From assembly GCA_964371405.1 (NCBI GenBank), contig CAYJLV010000019.1, forward strand, positions 1-64,000: a DNA stretch of 64,000 nucleotides, given 5' to 3'. Within the stretch, counting starts at the first letter, position 1, and the number at the start of each line of letters is the position of its first letter. The notes under the pieces are model-generated. The model worked only from the letters and a program-made list of their open reading frames with translations, was not told the origin of the DNA and did no database searches. The stretch comes from JAMHWF01 sp964371405 (GTDB taxonomy: Bacteria > Pseudomonadota > Gammaproteobacteria > Burkholderiales > Burkholderiaceae_C). Positions 27,140 to 35,815 of this stretch are shown here, piece by piece. A program made the translations under genes and the position numbers.

Positions 27140-28180
27140 ATGACCAAGCTCGTCGACCACCTCGTCGCGCTGACCGGATTTCGCGACCGCGACCAGCTCG
27201 ACGCGACGCTGGTCTGCGCGCTGCGCGATCTGCTGCGCCCGCTGTCGGTCGCGATCTGGGGCTGTGTCGGAGAGTCCGGCGCCGAGCGCTGGTTCCGGCG
27301 CGCCGAGATCGTCGGGGACGAGATCGTCGCGACGTCAGACGCCTCGTGGACCGACTTCGAGGCACTGCCGACGCGCGCCACCCAACCGCTGCGTGCCGAA
27401 TGTCTCGTGCAGCAGCGCCCGATGCAGGCGGACGGGCTGCCTGCACAGTCGCTGTTTCCGCTGCCCAGCGCGACCGACGCCGGCGCCGTGCTCGAGATCA
27501 TCTCGCAGCGGCCGCTGAGCGTCGACGCACGCACCCTCGTCGCCAGCATTCTGCGCATCTATCACAACTTTCATTCGCTGCTCGACTACAGCGAGCGCGA
27601 CACCCTGACGGGCCTGCTCAACCGCAAGACCTTCGACGAGAGCTTCCTGAAGGCTGCCGCCGGGCAGCGCCAGGCGGCGCAGGCCGACGTCGGGGCCGAC
27701 GGCCGGCGCTCCGTCGGCCGAATGCACGAGGTCTATCTAGGCGTCGTCGACATCGATCACTTCAAGCTCGTCAACGACCGTCACGGGCACCTGATCGGCG
27801 ACGAGGTGCTGCTGCTGCTGTCGCGCCTGATGCGCAACACGTTCCGTTTCGACGACCGGCTCTACCGATTCGGCGGCGAGGAGTTCGTCGTGATGATGCG
27901 CTGCGCCCACGCGCAGGACGCGACCAGCGCGTTCGAACGACTGCGGTGCAACACGGAACGCCACAACTTCCCGCGCGTGGGCCACATCACGGTCAGCATC
28001 GGGTTCGCCGAGGTGCTGGGGAGCGACACGCCGAGCACCGCATTCCAGCGTGCCGACACAGCGGTCTACTACGCCAAGGAGCACGGCCGCAACCAGGTGT
28101 GCAGCCACGCCGTGCTTGCCGCGCAGGGTGCAGTGAGCGCTGGCGAAACGCACAGCACTGGCGACGTCGAACTGTTCTGA
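27140..28180 (+). CDS. Diguanylate cyclase with GGDEF domain
   Basis: 346 aa. It makes cyclic di-GMP from two GTP. The N-terminal half (res 1-150) is a GAF-like, non-membrane sensory region. The GGDEF domain begins at DTLTGLLNRKTFDESF (about res 155), with the metal site VVDIDHFKLVNDRHGHLIGDE and active site GGEEF at res 245-249. An inhibitory I-site RFDD (res 236-239) lies exactly five residues before it, so product inhibition is expected. An insertion of about 20 residues lies between NRKTFDESF and VVDIDHFK. The gene is 60 bases after pilL on the same strand and probably co-transcribed, linking pilus chemosensing to c-di-GMP. Confidence 0.94.
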   Translation: MTKLVDHLVALTGFRDRDQLDATLVCALRDLLRPLSVAIWGCVGESGAERWFRRAEIVGDEIVATSDASWTDFEALPTRATQPLRAECLVQQRPMQADGLPAQSLFPLPSATDAGAVLEIISQRPLSVDARTLVASILRIYHNFHSLLDYSERDTLTGLLNRKTFDESFLKAAAGQRQAAQADVGADGRRSVGRMHEVYLGVVDIDHFKLVNDRHGHLIGDEVLLLLSRLMRNTFRFDDRLYRFGGEEFVVMMRCAHAQDATSAFERLRCNTERHNFPRVGHITVSIGFAEVLGSDTPSTAFQRADTAVYYAKEHGRNQVCSHAVLAAQGAVSAGETHSTGDVELF

Positions 28181-28196
28181 CGGGCGTCGCGCCCGC

Positions 28197-29705
28197 TCAG
28201 CGCCGCGCCGTCCGGCCCTCGGCGACGGCATAGCGCTCCAGCGTGCGCCGACGCGCCGTGTCGTGCTCGACGATGGGCGGCGGATAGTCGCGGCCGAGGT
28301 CGACGCCTGCAGCGGCCAAGTCGACGGCGCGCGCCAGCCACGGGGCATGGATCAGCGCATCGGGCAACGAAGCGAGCTGCGGCAGGTAGCGCCGGATGAA
28401 GCGGCCCTGCGCATCGAACCTGCGGCTCTGCGTGACCGGGTTGAAGATGCGGAACCAGGGCTGCGCGTCGCAGCCGGTCGAAGCGGCCCACTGCCAGCCG
28501 CCGTTGTTGGCCGCCAAGTCGTAGTCGTTGAGCCGCTGGGCGAACCAGCGCTCGCCCCAGCGCCAGTCGATCCCGAGATCCTTGACCAGGAAGCTCGCCG
28601 CGACCATGCGCAGCCGGTTGTGCATGTAGCCGGTGCGCTCGAGCTGCAGCATTGCCGCGTCGACCAGAGGGTAGCCGGTGCGCGCTTCGCACCACGCCGC
28701 GAACAGCGCCTGTGCGTGCTTGCCGTGCTCCCAGCGGATCGCGTCGCACGCCGGTCGAAAGCTGCGCTCGGCGACGTGCGGGTGGTGATGCAGCACCTGG
28801 TGGAAGAAGTCGCGCCAGATCAACTCGCCGAGCCAGGCCCGAGCGCCGGCCGAGCCTTCGGCGGCTCGCTGGTGCGCTGCGCGCGCGAGCTGGCGCACCG
28901 ACATCGTGCCGAACCTCAGGTGTACCGAAAGGTAGCTCGGCCCCTTGACGGCCGGAAAGTCGCGCGCCTCGTGATAGTGGTCGATGCGATGCAGGAAGTC
29001 GTCGTGCAGCTCGCGCGCCCCTGTGCTGCCGGTGGCAATGTGCAGCGCCTTCAGGTTGGTTGCCTCGAATCCGAGCGACGCCATCGTCGGCCACGCCGCC
29101 GCTCGCTCGCCTTCGGGCAGCGGCGCGAGGCTCGCCGCGTGCCTTGCGACGGAGTACGCCTCAAGGTAGTACGTGTCGACGCGTTCGAGCCAGGCCTTGC
29201 GGTACGGCGTGTAGACGCCGAACGGCGTCTCGGCCTGCGTCAACAGTTCGCTGCGCTCGAAGACGACGTGGTCCTTGCTCGTGTGCAGCGCGATGCCGGC
29301 TTCGGCGAGGCGGCCGCGCACCCGGGCGTCGCGGGCCAACGCCTGCGGGTCGTCGTCGTGGTTCGCATAGACCGCCTGCGCATGCAGCTGTGCGGCCAGT
29401 CGCGGCACCTCGTCGACCGCGCGCGCATGGCGCACGATCAAACCGGCGCCCGGCACGCCGTGGGCCTGGCCGAGCGCACGCAGTTGCGCGTCGAGGTCGA
29501 CCAGGCTGTCGTGGATGAACTGCACACGCCGATCGGCATGCAGGCCGGCGGCGAGCAGCGGGTCGAGGATGTCGCGGTCGTAGACGAACAGCGCATGCAC
29601 GCGGCGCGCCGCCTTCAGCGCGTGATGGAGGGCGGCATGGTCGTCCGCGCGCAGATCGCGTCGGAACCACACCAGCGCCGTGTCCAGGACTTTCTCCGCC
29701 TCCAT
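28197..29705 (-). CDS. phrB: Deoxyribodipyrimidine photolyase
   Basis: 502 aa from ATG at 29705. A light-driven flavoenzyme reversing cyclobutane pyrimidine dimers. N-terminal antenna (alpha/beta) domain: TALVWFRRDLRADDHAALH. C-terminal FAD domain: LGELIWRDFFHQVLHHHPHV, RTGYPLVDAAMLQLERTGYM, HNRLRMVAASFLVKDL, and DLAANNGGWQWAAS then FRIFNPVTQSRRFD, all class I CPD-photolyase signatures. The open frame upstream of 29705 overlaps the divergent yqgE start and is not used. The stop converges on the GGDEF gene with 16 bases between. Confidence 0.96.
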   Translation of the reverse strand: MEAEKVLDTALVWFRRDLRADDHAALHHALKAARRVHALFVYDRDILDPLLAAGLHADRRVQFIHDSLVDLDAQLRALGQAHGVPGAGLIVRHARAVDEVPRLAAQLHAQAVYANHDDDPQALARDARVRGRLAEAGIALHTSKDHVVFERSELLTQAETPFGVYTPYRKAWLERVDTYYLEAYSVARHAASLAPLPEGERAAAWPTMASLGFEATNLKALHIATGSTGARELHDDFLHRIDHYHEARDFPAVKGPSYLSVHLRFGTMSVRQLARAAHQRAAEGSAGARAWLGELIWRDFFHQVLHHHPHVAERSFRPACDAIRWEHGKHAQALFAAWCEARTGYPLVDAAMLQLERTGYMHNRLRMVAASFLVKDLGIDWRWGERWFAQRLNDYDLAANNGGWQWAASTGCDAQPWFRIFNPVTQSRRFDAQGRFIRRYLPQLASLPDALIHAPWLARAVDLAAAGVDLGRDYPPPIVEHDTARRRTLERYAVAEGRTARR

Positions 29706-29751
29706 GCCCGGCAGTGTGCGGCCGGATGCTCCAGCCGAGCGGCCTTGACCG

Positions 29752-29763
29752 TAAAATCGCTGC
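29752..29763 (+). promoter_or_regulatory. -10 box of a candidate leaderless yqgE promoter
   Basis: TAAAAT at 29752-29757 is followed by six bases (CGCTGC) and then the yqgE ATG at 29764. A start site 6-7 bases after the -10 would put +1 at the ATG itself. No ribosome-binding sequence precedes the ATG. The -35 region at the right distance is poor. Confidence 0.5.
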
Positions 29764-30345
29764 ATGGGTGGCGCGAGCATCAACCTGACAAACCAGTTCC
29801 TGATCGCCATGCCCGGCATGGTCGACCAGACGTTCGCCGGCGCCGTCGTCTACCTGTGCGAGCACACCGACAAGGGCGCGCTCGGCTTGGTGATCAACAA
29901 GCCGATCGACATCAATCTGCGCAACCTGTTCGAGAAGGTCGAGTTGACGCTCGATCGCGACGATCTCGCCGACGTTCCCGTCTTCTTCGGCGGGCCGGTG
30001 CAGACGGAGCGCGGTTTCGTGCTCCACGAGCGGCTCGACGACGACGGAGGCCACTACAACTCGTCACTCGCCATTGCCGGCGGCGGCCTCGAGATGACGA
30101 CGAGCAAGGACGTGCTCGAAGCGCTGTCGCATGGCGCCGGCCCGAAGAAGGTGCTGGTGACGCTGGGCTACAGCGGCTGGCGCGCCGGCCAGCTCGAAGA
30201 AGAGATCAGCCGCAACGGCTGGATCACGGTCGATGCGCAGGCCGACATCATCTTCGACACGCCGGTCGAGCAGCGCTACAGCAAGGCGCTGTCGCTGCTC
30301 GGCATCGACCCCGGCAGCCTGATGCAGGGAGCGGGGCACGCGTGA
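29764..30345 (+). CDS. yqgE: YqgE/AlgH family protein
   Basis: 193 aa (MGGASINLTNQFLIAMPGM). Blocks typical of UPF0301: YLCEHTDKGALGLVINKPI, FFGGPVQTERGFVLH, and VTLGYSGWRAGQLEEEISR. No catalytic residues are known; the fold is a compact alpha/beta domain of uncertain role. The gene is followed by ruvX with a GTGA overlap, the near-universal proteobacterial order. It diverges from the photolyase by 58 bases and may be translated without a leader. Confidence 0.95.
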   Translation: MGGASINLTNQFLIAMPGMVDQTFAGAVVYLCEHTDKGALGLVINKPIDINLRNLFEKVELTLDRDDLADVPVFFGGPVQTERGFVLHERLDDDGGHYNSSLAIAGGGLEMTTSKDVLEALSHGAGPKKVLVTLGYSGWRAGQLEEEISRNGWITVDAQADIIFDTPVEQRYSKALSLLGIDPGSLMQGAGHA

Positions 30346-30728
30346 GCGCGCACTGCCTGCTCGCCTTCGACTACGGAACCAGGCGGGTCGGCGTCGCCGT
30401 CGGCAACAGTCTGCTCGGCAGCGGCCGGCCGCTGCGCACCGTGGCGGCCGAGGGCGACGCGCGCTTCGCGGCGATCGCCGAGCTGATTCGCGAATGGGCG
30501 CCCGATGCGCTCGTCGTCGGCGTACCGCTGCACCCGGACGGCGCACCGCATGACAACACGGCGCGCGCCCAGCGCTTCGCGCGCCAGTTGCACGGCCGCT
30601 TCGGCCTGCCGGTGCACGAGGTCGACGAACGCTACACCACGACCGAGGCGCGTACTTCCGGCGCCCCCGACGTCGACGCCGCCAGCGCCGCGACGATCCT
30701 GACGCAATACTTCTCCGAACAAAGCTGA
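30342..30728 (+). CDS. ruvX: Holliday-junction resolvase-like protein RuvX/YqgF
   Basis: 128 aa from GTG at 30342, overlapping the yqgE stop (GTGA). RNase H-like fold with the catalytic Asp in AFDYGTRRVGVAVGN, Glu/Asp-containing LVVGVPLHPDGAPHDNT, and VHEVDERYTTTEAR with the third acidic residue. YqgF proteins process the 5' end of pre-16S rRNA and are essential in E. coli. The C-terminus DAASAATILTQYFSEQS is family-like. The stop abuts the pyrR ATG with no spacer. Confidence 0.95.
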   Translation: MSAHCLLAFDYGTRRVGVAVGNSLLGSGRPLRTVAAEGDARFAAIAELIREWAPDALVVGVPLHPDGAPHDNTARAQRFARQLHGRFGLPVHEVDERYTTTEARTSGAPDVDAASAATILTQYFSEQS

Positions 30729-31228
<500 letters not shown>

Positions 31229-31232
<4 letters not shown>

Positions 31233-32188
31233 GGCAGATCAATCCCCAGCTCAACGCCCACGGCGAGCTGATCCACCTGCTCTCGATCGAGGGCCTGCCG
31301 CACAGTGTGCTGACGCACATTCTCGACACGGCGGGCACCTTCCTCTCCGTCAACGAGCGCGAGGTCAAGAAGGTGCCGCTGTTGCGCGGCAAGAGCGTGT
31401 TCAACCTGTTCTTCGAGAACAGCACGCGCACGCGCACCACGTTCGAGATCGCCGCCAAGCGGCTGTCGGCCGACGTGATCAACCTCGACATCGCGCGCTC
31501 GTCGTCGGCCAAGGGCGAGAGCCTGCTCGACACGATCGCCAACCTGTCGGCGATGCACGCCGACATGTTCGTGGTGCGTCACGGCGAGAGCGGCGCGCCG
31601 TATCTGATCGCGCGGCACTGTGCGCCGCACGTGCACGTCGTCAACGCCGGCGACGGGCGCCATGCGCACCCGACGCAGGGCCTGCTCGACATGTACACGA
31701 TCCGCCACTACAAGCGCGATTTCACCAACCTGACGGTGGCGATCGTCGGCGACATCGTGCATTCGCGCGTGGCGCGCTCCGACATTCACGCGCTGACGAC
31801 GCTGGGCGTCCCGGAGATCCGCGCCGTCGGGCCGAAGACGCTGGTGTCGGGCGATTTGCGCGAGATGGGCGTTCGCGTGTGCCACGACTTGGCCGAGGGC
31901 ATCAGGGGCGCCGACGTGATCATCATGCTTCGGCTGCAGAACGAGCGCATGAGCGGCGCGATGCTGCCGTCGGCGGGCGAGTACTTCAAGAACTACGGTC
32001 TCACCCCCGACAAGCTCGCCCTGGCCCGGCCCGACGCGATCGTGATGCACCCGGGGCCGATCAATCGCGGCATCGAGATCGACTCGGCGGTGGCCGACGG
32101 CGCGCAGAGCGTGATCCTGCCGCAGGTCGGCTTCGGCATCGCGGTGCGCATGGCCGTCATGTCGATCATTGCGGGCAACGTCGCATGA
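31229..32188 (+). CDS. pyrB: Aspartate carbamoyltransferase catalytic subunit PyrB
   Basis: 319 aa. It condenses carbamoyl phosphate with aspartate, committing to pyrimidine synthesis. Carbamoyl-phosphate motif FFENSTRTRTTFE, AKGESLLDTIANL, HAHPTQGLLDMYTI, GDIVHSRVARSDIHAL, and MHPGPINRGIEID. No pyrI regulatory subunit is present; instead pyrC' follows with a 4-base overlap, which fits the dodecameric class of ATCase built with a dihydroorotase-like partner. Confidence 0.98.
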
Positions 32189-33492
32189 AGATCCTTGTCA
32201 GGAACGGCCGCGTCGTCGACCCGGCCAGCGGCTTCGACGCGCCGGCCGACGTGGCGATCGCGGCCGGACGCATCGTGGCCATCGGCAGGGTGGGGGCCGA
32301 TTTCCACGCCAACCGCACAATCGATGCGGCGGGTCTCGTCGTCGCACCGGGGCTGGTCGACCTCGCGGTGCGCTTGCGCGAGCCCGGCCACGAACACGAA
32401 GGCATGCTCGAAAGCGAGATGGCCGCCGCCGTCGCCGGCGGCGTGACCAGCATCGTCTGCCTGCCCGATACCGATCCGCCGCTCGACGAGCCCGGCCTGG
32501 TCGAGATGCTCAAGCACCGCGCGCGCAGCCTGAATCAGTCGCGCCTGTATCCGCTCGGTGCGCTGACGCGCGGGCTGGCCGGCGAAGTGTTGACCGAGAT
32601 GGCCGAGCTGGCCGAGGCCGGCTGCATCGGTTTCTCGCAGGCCGAGGTCGCCGTGCGCGACACGCTCGTGCTGCAGCGCGCGCTGCAGTACGCGGCGACC
32701 TTCGGCTACACCGTCTGGCTGCGGCCGCAGGATGCCTGGCTCGGCACCGGCGTCGCCGCCAGCGGCGCGCTGGCGACGCGGCTCGGCCTCTCAGGTGTGC
32801 CGGTGGTCGCCGAGACGATCGCGCTGCACACCGTCTTCGAGTTGATGCGCATGACGGGCGCGCGCGTGCATCTGTGCCGGCTCTCCAGCGCGGCCGGTGT
32901 TGCGTTGCTGCGCGCGGCCAAGGCCGAGGGGCTGCCGGTGACCTGCGACGTGAGCATCAACAACCTGCACCTGACCGACCACGACATCGGCTTCTTCGAC
33001 TCGTCGATGCGCCTGAACCCGCCGCTGCGCCAGCAGCGCGACCGCGATGCGCTGCGCGCCGCGCTCGCCGACGGAACGGTCGACGCGCTGGTCAGCGATC
33101 ACACGCCGGTCGATGCCGACGCGAAGACGCTGCCGTTCGGCGAAGCCGAGCCCGGCGCCACCGGGCTCGAGTTGCTGCTCGGCCTGGCGCTCGCCTGGGG
33201 CGAGCGGCAGGGACTGGGTCTGGCCGCGACGCTGGCTCGCATCACCTGCGAGCCGGTGCGTGTGCTCGGCCCGGCGCTCGGCTCGCTGGCGGCCAGCACC
33301 GGCCGCCTCGTCGAGGGCGGCGTCGCCGACCTGTGCCTGTTCGACCCGGCCGCGCGCTGGAGCGTCACCCCCGACAAGCTCGCGAGCCACGGCAAGCACA
33401 CGCCGTTCGCCTTCCATACCAGCGCGATGGAACTGCCCGGCCGCGTCGTCGCGACGCTGGTCGCCGGCGCTGTCGCCTACGAGGCGCGCTGA
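32185..33492 (+). CDS. pyrX: Non-catalytic dihydroorotase-like subunit PyrC' (PyrX)
   Basis: 435 aa from ATG at 32185, overlapping pyrB. The fold is full length: KILVRNGRVVDPASG, APGLVDLAVRLREPGHEHEG, and SDHTPVDADAKTLPFGEAEPG. The metal-binding HxH expected before LREPG is replaced by Ala61-Val-Arg63, and the later active-site histidines (after DH-x-P and in the PHHL-like block) are also changed. It is therefore almost certainly inactive and serves as a structural partner that PyrB needs for assembly, as in Pseudomonas. A catalytic PyrC must be encoded elsewhere. Confidence 0.94.
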   Translation: MKILVRNGRVVDPASGFDAPADVAIAAGRIVAIGRVGADFHANRTIDAAGLVVAPGLVDLAVRLREPGHEHEGMLESEMAAAVAGGVTSIVCLPDTDPPLDEPGLVEMLKHRARSLNQSRLYPLGALTRGLAGEVLTEMAELAEAGCIGFSQAEVAVRDTLVLQRALQYAATFGYTVWLRPQDAWLGTGVAASGALATRLGLSGVPVVAETIALHTVFELMRMTGARVHLCRLSSAAGVALLRAAKAEGLPVTCDVSINNLHLTDHDIGFFDSSMRLNPPLRQQRDRDALRAALADGTVDALVSDHTPVDADAKTLPFGEAEPGATGLELLLGLALAWGERQGLGLAATLARITCEPVRVLGPALGSLAASTGRLVEGGVADLCLFDPAARWSVTPDKLASHGKHTPFAFHTSAMELPGRVVATLVAGAVAYEAR

Positions 33493-33500
33493 GCCCCTCG

Positions 33501-34256
33501 ATGCGGGAGCTGCGCGCAGCCTGGCGCCTCGCGCGCGTCGTGGTGCACGGGCTGCACGGCCTGGCAATTGTGCTGCCGCTGTTCGGGCGTTTCGATGCGC
33601 CGCAACGCCAGGCGCGCATCCGCTGGTGGGCCGGCAAGATGCTGCGCGTGCTCGGCATGCGGATGCACGTCGACGGCGCGTTCCGGCCCGGCGCGAAGCT
33701 GATCGTCGCCAACCACGTCTCGTGGCTCGACATCATGGCGGTGCACGCGGTCTGCCCCGAGGCGCGTTTCGTGTCGAAGGCCGAGGTGCGGCGCTGGCCG
33801 CTGGTCGGCCGCCTGGTCGGCGCTGCGGGCACCCTCTACATCGAGCGCGACCGCCGGCGCGACGCGATGCGCGTCGTGCACCAGATGGCCGACGCGCTGC
33901 GCGCCGGCGACAGCGTCGCCGTGTTCCCCGAGGGCACGACGAGCGACGGTCGGGAGCTGCTGCCGTTCCATGCCAACCTGCTGCAGGCGGCAATCGCGAC
34001 GGCGACGCCGGTGCAGGCGGTCGCGCTGCGCTTTTCCGATGCGACTCATCGCGTCAGCCCGGCGACGCTGTACATCGGCGACACCTCGCTCGCGGCCAGC
34101 CTGTGGTGGATCGCGCGCGCCGAGGGCCTCGAGGTGCACATGCGCGTGCTGGCCGCACAGTCGAGCGCGCACGCCGACCGCCGCGCGCTCGCCGAGCGCC
34201 TGCGAGAGGGCATCATCGAGGCCCTGGCGCCCCCGGCGGGAGAGGATCGAGCATGA
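33501..34256 (+). CDS. plsC: 1-acyl-sn-glycerol-3-phosphate acyltransferase
   Basis: 251 aa from ATG at 33501. It acylates lysophosphatidate to phosphatidate at the inner membrane. The N-terminal hydrophobic helix is LARVVVHGLHGLAIVLPLFG. The HX4D catalytic motif is NHVSWLD, followed by FVSKAEVRRWPLVG, GTLYIERDRRRD, the FPEGTTSDG motif III and VQAVALRF. It lies 8 bases after pyrX and overlaps the phosphorylase gene by 4 bases (ATGA). There is no known functional link to pyrimidine synthesis, though this gene order is frequent in Burkholderiales. Confidence 0.93.
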   Translation: MRELRAAWRLARVVVHGLHGLAIVLPLFGRFDAPQRQARIRWWAGKMLRVLGMRMHVDGAFRPGAKLIVANHVSWLDIMAVHAVCPEARFVSKAEVRRWPLVGRLVGAAGTLYIERDRRRDAMRVVHQMADALRAGDSVAVFPEGTTSDGRELLPFHANLLQAAIATATPVQAVALRFSDATHRVSPATLYIGDTSLAASLWWIARAEGLEVHMRVLAAQSSAHADRRALAERLREGIIEALAPPAGEDRA

Positions 34257-35815
34257 CGACCGCCCAGCTGCAGATTCGCCGCGTCGGCATCGACACCTGG
34301 CGCGAGAACGTCGCCTACCTGCACCGCACCTGCCCGGTGGTGCGCGCCGCCGGCTTCCAGGCGCTGGCCAAGGTCGAGGTGCAGGCCAACGGGCGCACCA
34401 TCCTCGCGGTGCTCAACGTCGTCGACGACGAGCGCATCGTCGGGGTGTGCGAGCTGGGCTTGAGCGAAGAGGCCTATGCGAGGCTGGGAGTTCCCGACGG
34501 CCACGTGGCGCGCCTGCAGCATGCCGAGCCGCCGCGCTCGATCGCGGCGCTGCACCGCAAGATCGCCGGCGAGCGGCTGTCGCGTGACGATCTGCGCGCC
34601 ATCATCCGCGACATTGCGCAGGCGCGTTACTCGAAGATCGAGCTGGCCGCCTTCGTCGTCGCAACCAACCAGTACGAGCTCGACCGCGACGAGGTGCTGC
34701 ACCTGACGGAAGCGATGGCCGAGGTCGGCCGCAGGCTCGACTGGCGCCGTGAAGTCGGAGGCGGCCCGGTCGTCGACAAGCACTGCATCGGCGGCATTCC
34801 GGGCAACCGCACGTCGATGCTGGTCGTTCCGATCGTCGCCGCGCACGGCATGCTGTGCCCGAAGACGTCGTCGCGCGCGATCACGTCGCCGGCCGGCACG
34901 GCTGACACGATGGACGTGCTGGCGCAGGTCGAACTGCCGTTCGAGCGCCTGGTCGAGATCGTGCGCGAAACGCGTGGCTGCCTCGCTTGGGGCGGCACGG
35001 CCGAGCTGTCGCCGGCCGACGACATCCTGATCTCCGTCGAGCGGCCGCTGGCCGTCGATTCGCCGGGGCAGATGGTCGCGTCGATCCTGTCCAAGAAGAT
35101 CGCCGCCGGATCGACGCATCTCGTGCTCGACATTCCGGTCGGTCCGAGCGCCAAGGTGCGCGCGATGCCCGAGGCGCAACGCCTGAAGAAGCTGTTCGAG
35201 TATGTCGCGTCACGCATCGGCCTGCACCTCGACGCCGTGATCACCGACGGCCGCCAGCCGATCGGCTTCGGTGTCGGCCCGGTGCTCGAGGCGCGCGACG
35301 TGATGCGCGTGCTGGCCAACGACCCGGCCGCGCCCAACGATCTGCGCCAGAAGGCGCTGCGCCTGGCCGGCCGCATGCTCGAGTTCGACCCCGACGTGCG
35401 CGGCGGCGACGGCTATGCGATCGCGCGCGACATCCTCGACTCGGGCCGCGCGCTGGAGCGCATGAACGCCATCATCGACGCGCAGGGCCGGCGCGCCGAG
35501 CCGCTGGAGGCGGCGCCGCTGGTGCATGAGTTGCGCGCCGGTTCGACCGGCGTCGTGACGTCGATCGACAACCAGCGCATCTCGCGCATCGCGCGCCTGG
35601 CTGGCGCACCGCAGGTGTCCGGCAGCGGCCTCGATCTGCTGAAGAAGCTCGGCGACGTCGTCGCTGCGGGCGAGGTGCTGTATCGCGTGCACGCCCGCTT
35701 CGACGCCGACCTCGGCTTTGCGCGAGCGCTTGCCGAGGCCGACGCCGGCTATCGCATCGGCGCGGCCGGCGAACCGCCGCGCGAGTTCGTCGCTGGCACG
35801 GGGGCGCCATGGTGA
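34253..35815 (+). CDS. Thymidine/AMP phosphorylase-like protein (long family)
   Basis: 520 aa from ATG at 34253. It belongs to the long thymidine-phosphorylase family that includes archaeal AMP phosphorylase, about 80 residues longer than E. coli DeoA because of an N-terminal double-psi-like domain (res 1-85). Conserved blocks are ARYSKIELAAFVVA, VVDKHCIGGIPGNRTSM (phosphate site), PKTSSRAITSPAGTADTMDV and KKLGDVVAAGEVLYRVHA. The substrate could be a nucleoside or a nucleoside 5'-monophosphate; the latter gives ribose 1,5-bisphosphate. It overlaps plsC by 4 bases and the PRPP-synthetase-like gene by 7, suggesting one salvage unit. Confidence 0.88.
   Translation: MTTAQLQIRRVGIDTWRENVAYLHRTCPVVRAAGFQALAKVEVQANGRTILAVLNVVDDERIVGVCELGLSEEAYARLGVPDGHVARLQHAEPPRSIAALHRKIAGERLSRDDLRAIIRDIAQARYSKIELAAFVVATNQYELDRDEVLHLTEAMAEVGRRLDWRREVGGGPVVDKHCIGGIPGNRTSMLVVPIVAAHGMLCPKTSSRAITSPAGTADTMDVLAQVELPFERLVEIVRETRGCLAWGGTAELSPADDILISVERPLAVDSPGQMVASILSKKIAAGSTHLVLDIPVGPSAKVRAMPEAQRLKKLFEYVASRIGLHLDAVITDGRQPIGFGVGPVLEARDVMRVLANDPAAPNDLRQKALRLAGRMLEFDPDVRGGDGYAIARDILDSGRALERMNAIIDAQGRRAEPLEAAPLVHELRAGSTGVVTSIDNQRISRIARLAGAPQVSGSGLDLLKKLGDVVAAGEVLYRVHARFDADLGFARALAEADAGYRIGAAGEPPREFVAGTGAPW

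Noticed and set aside
23321..27160. A 1279-codon open frame antisense to pilL
   Set aside because: In very GC-rich DNA the antisense frame of a long gene is often open. Its sequence is Arg/Leu/Asp/Gln-biased with no domain, while the plus strand encodes a clear kinase.
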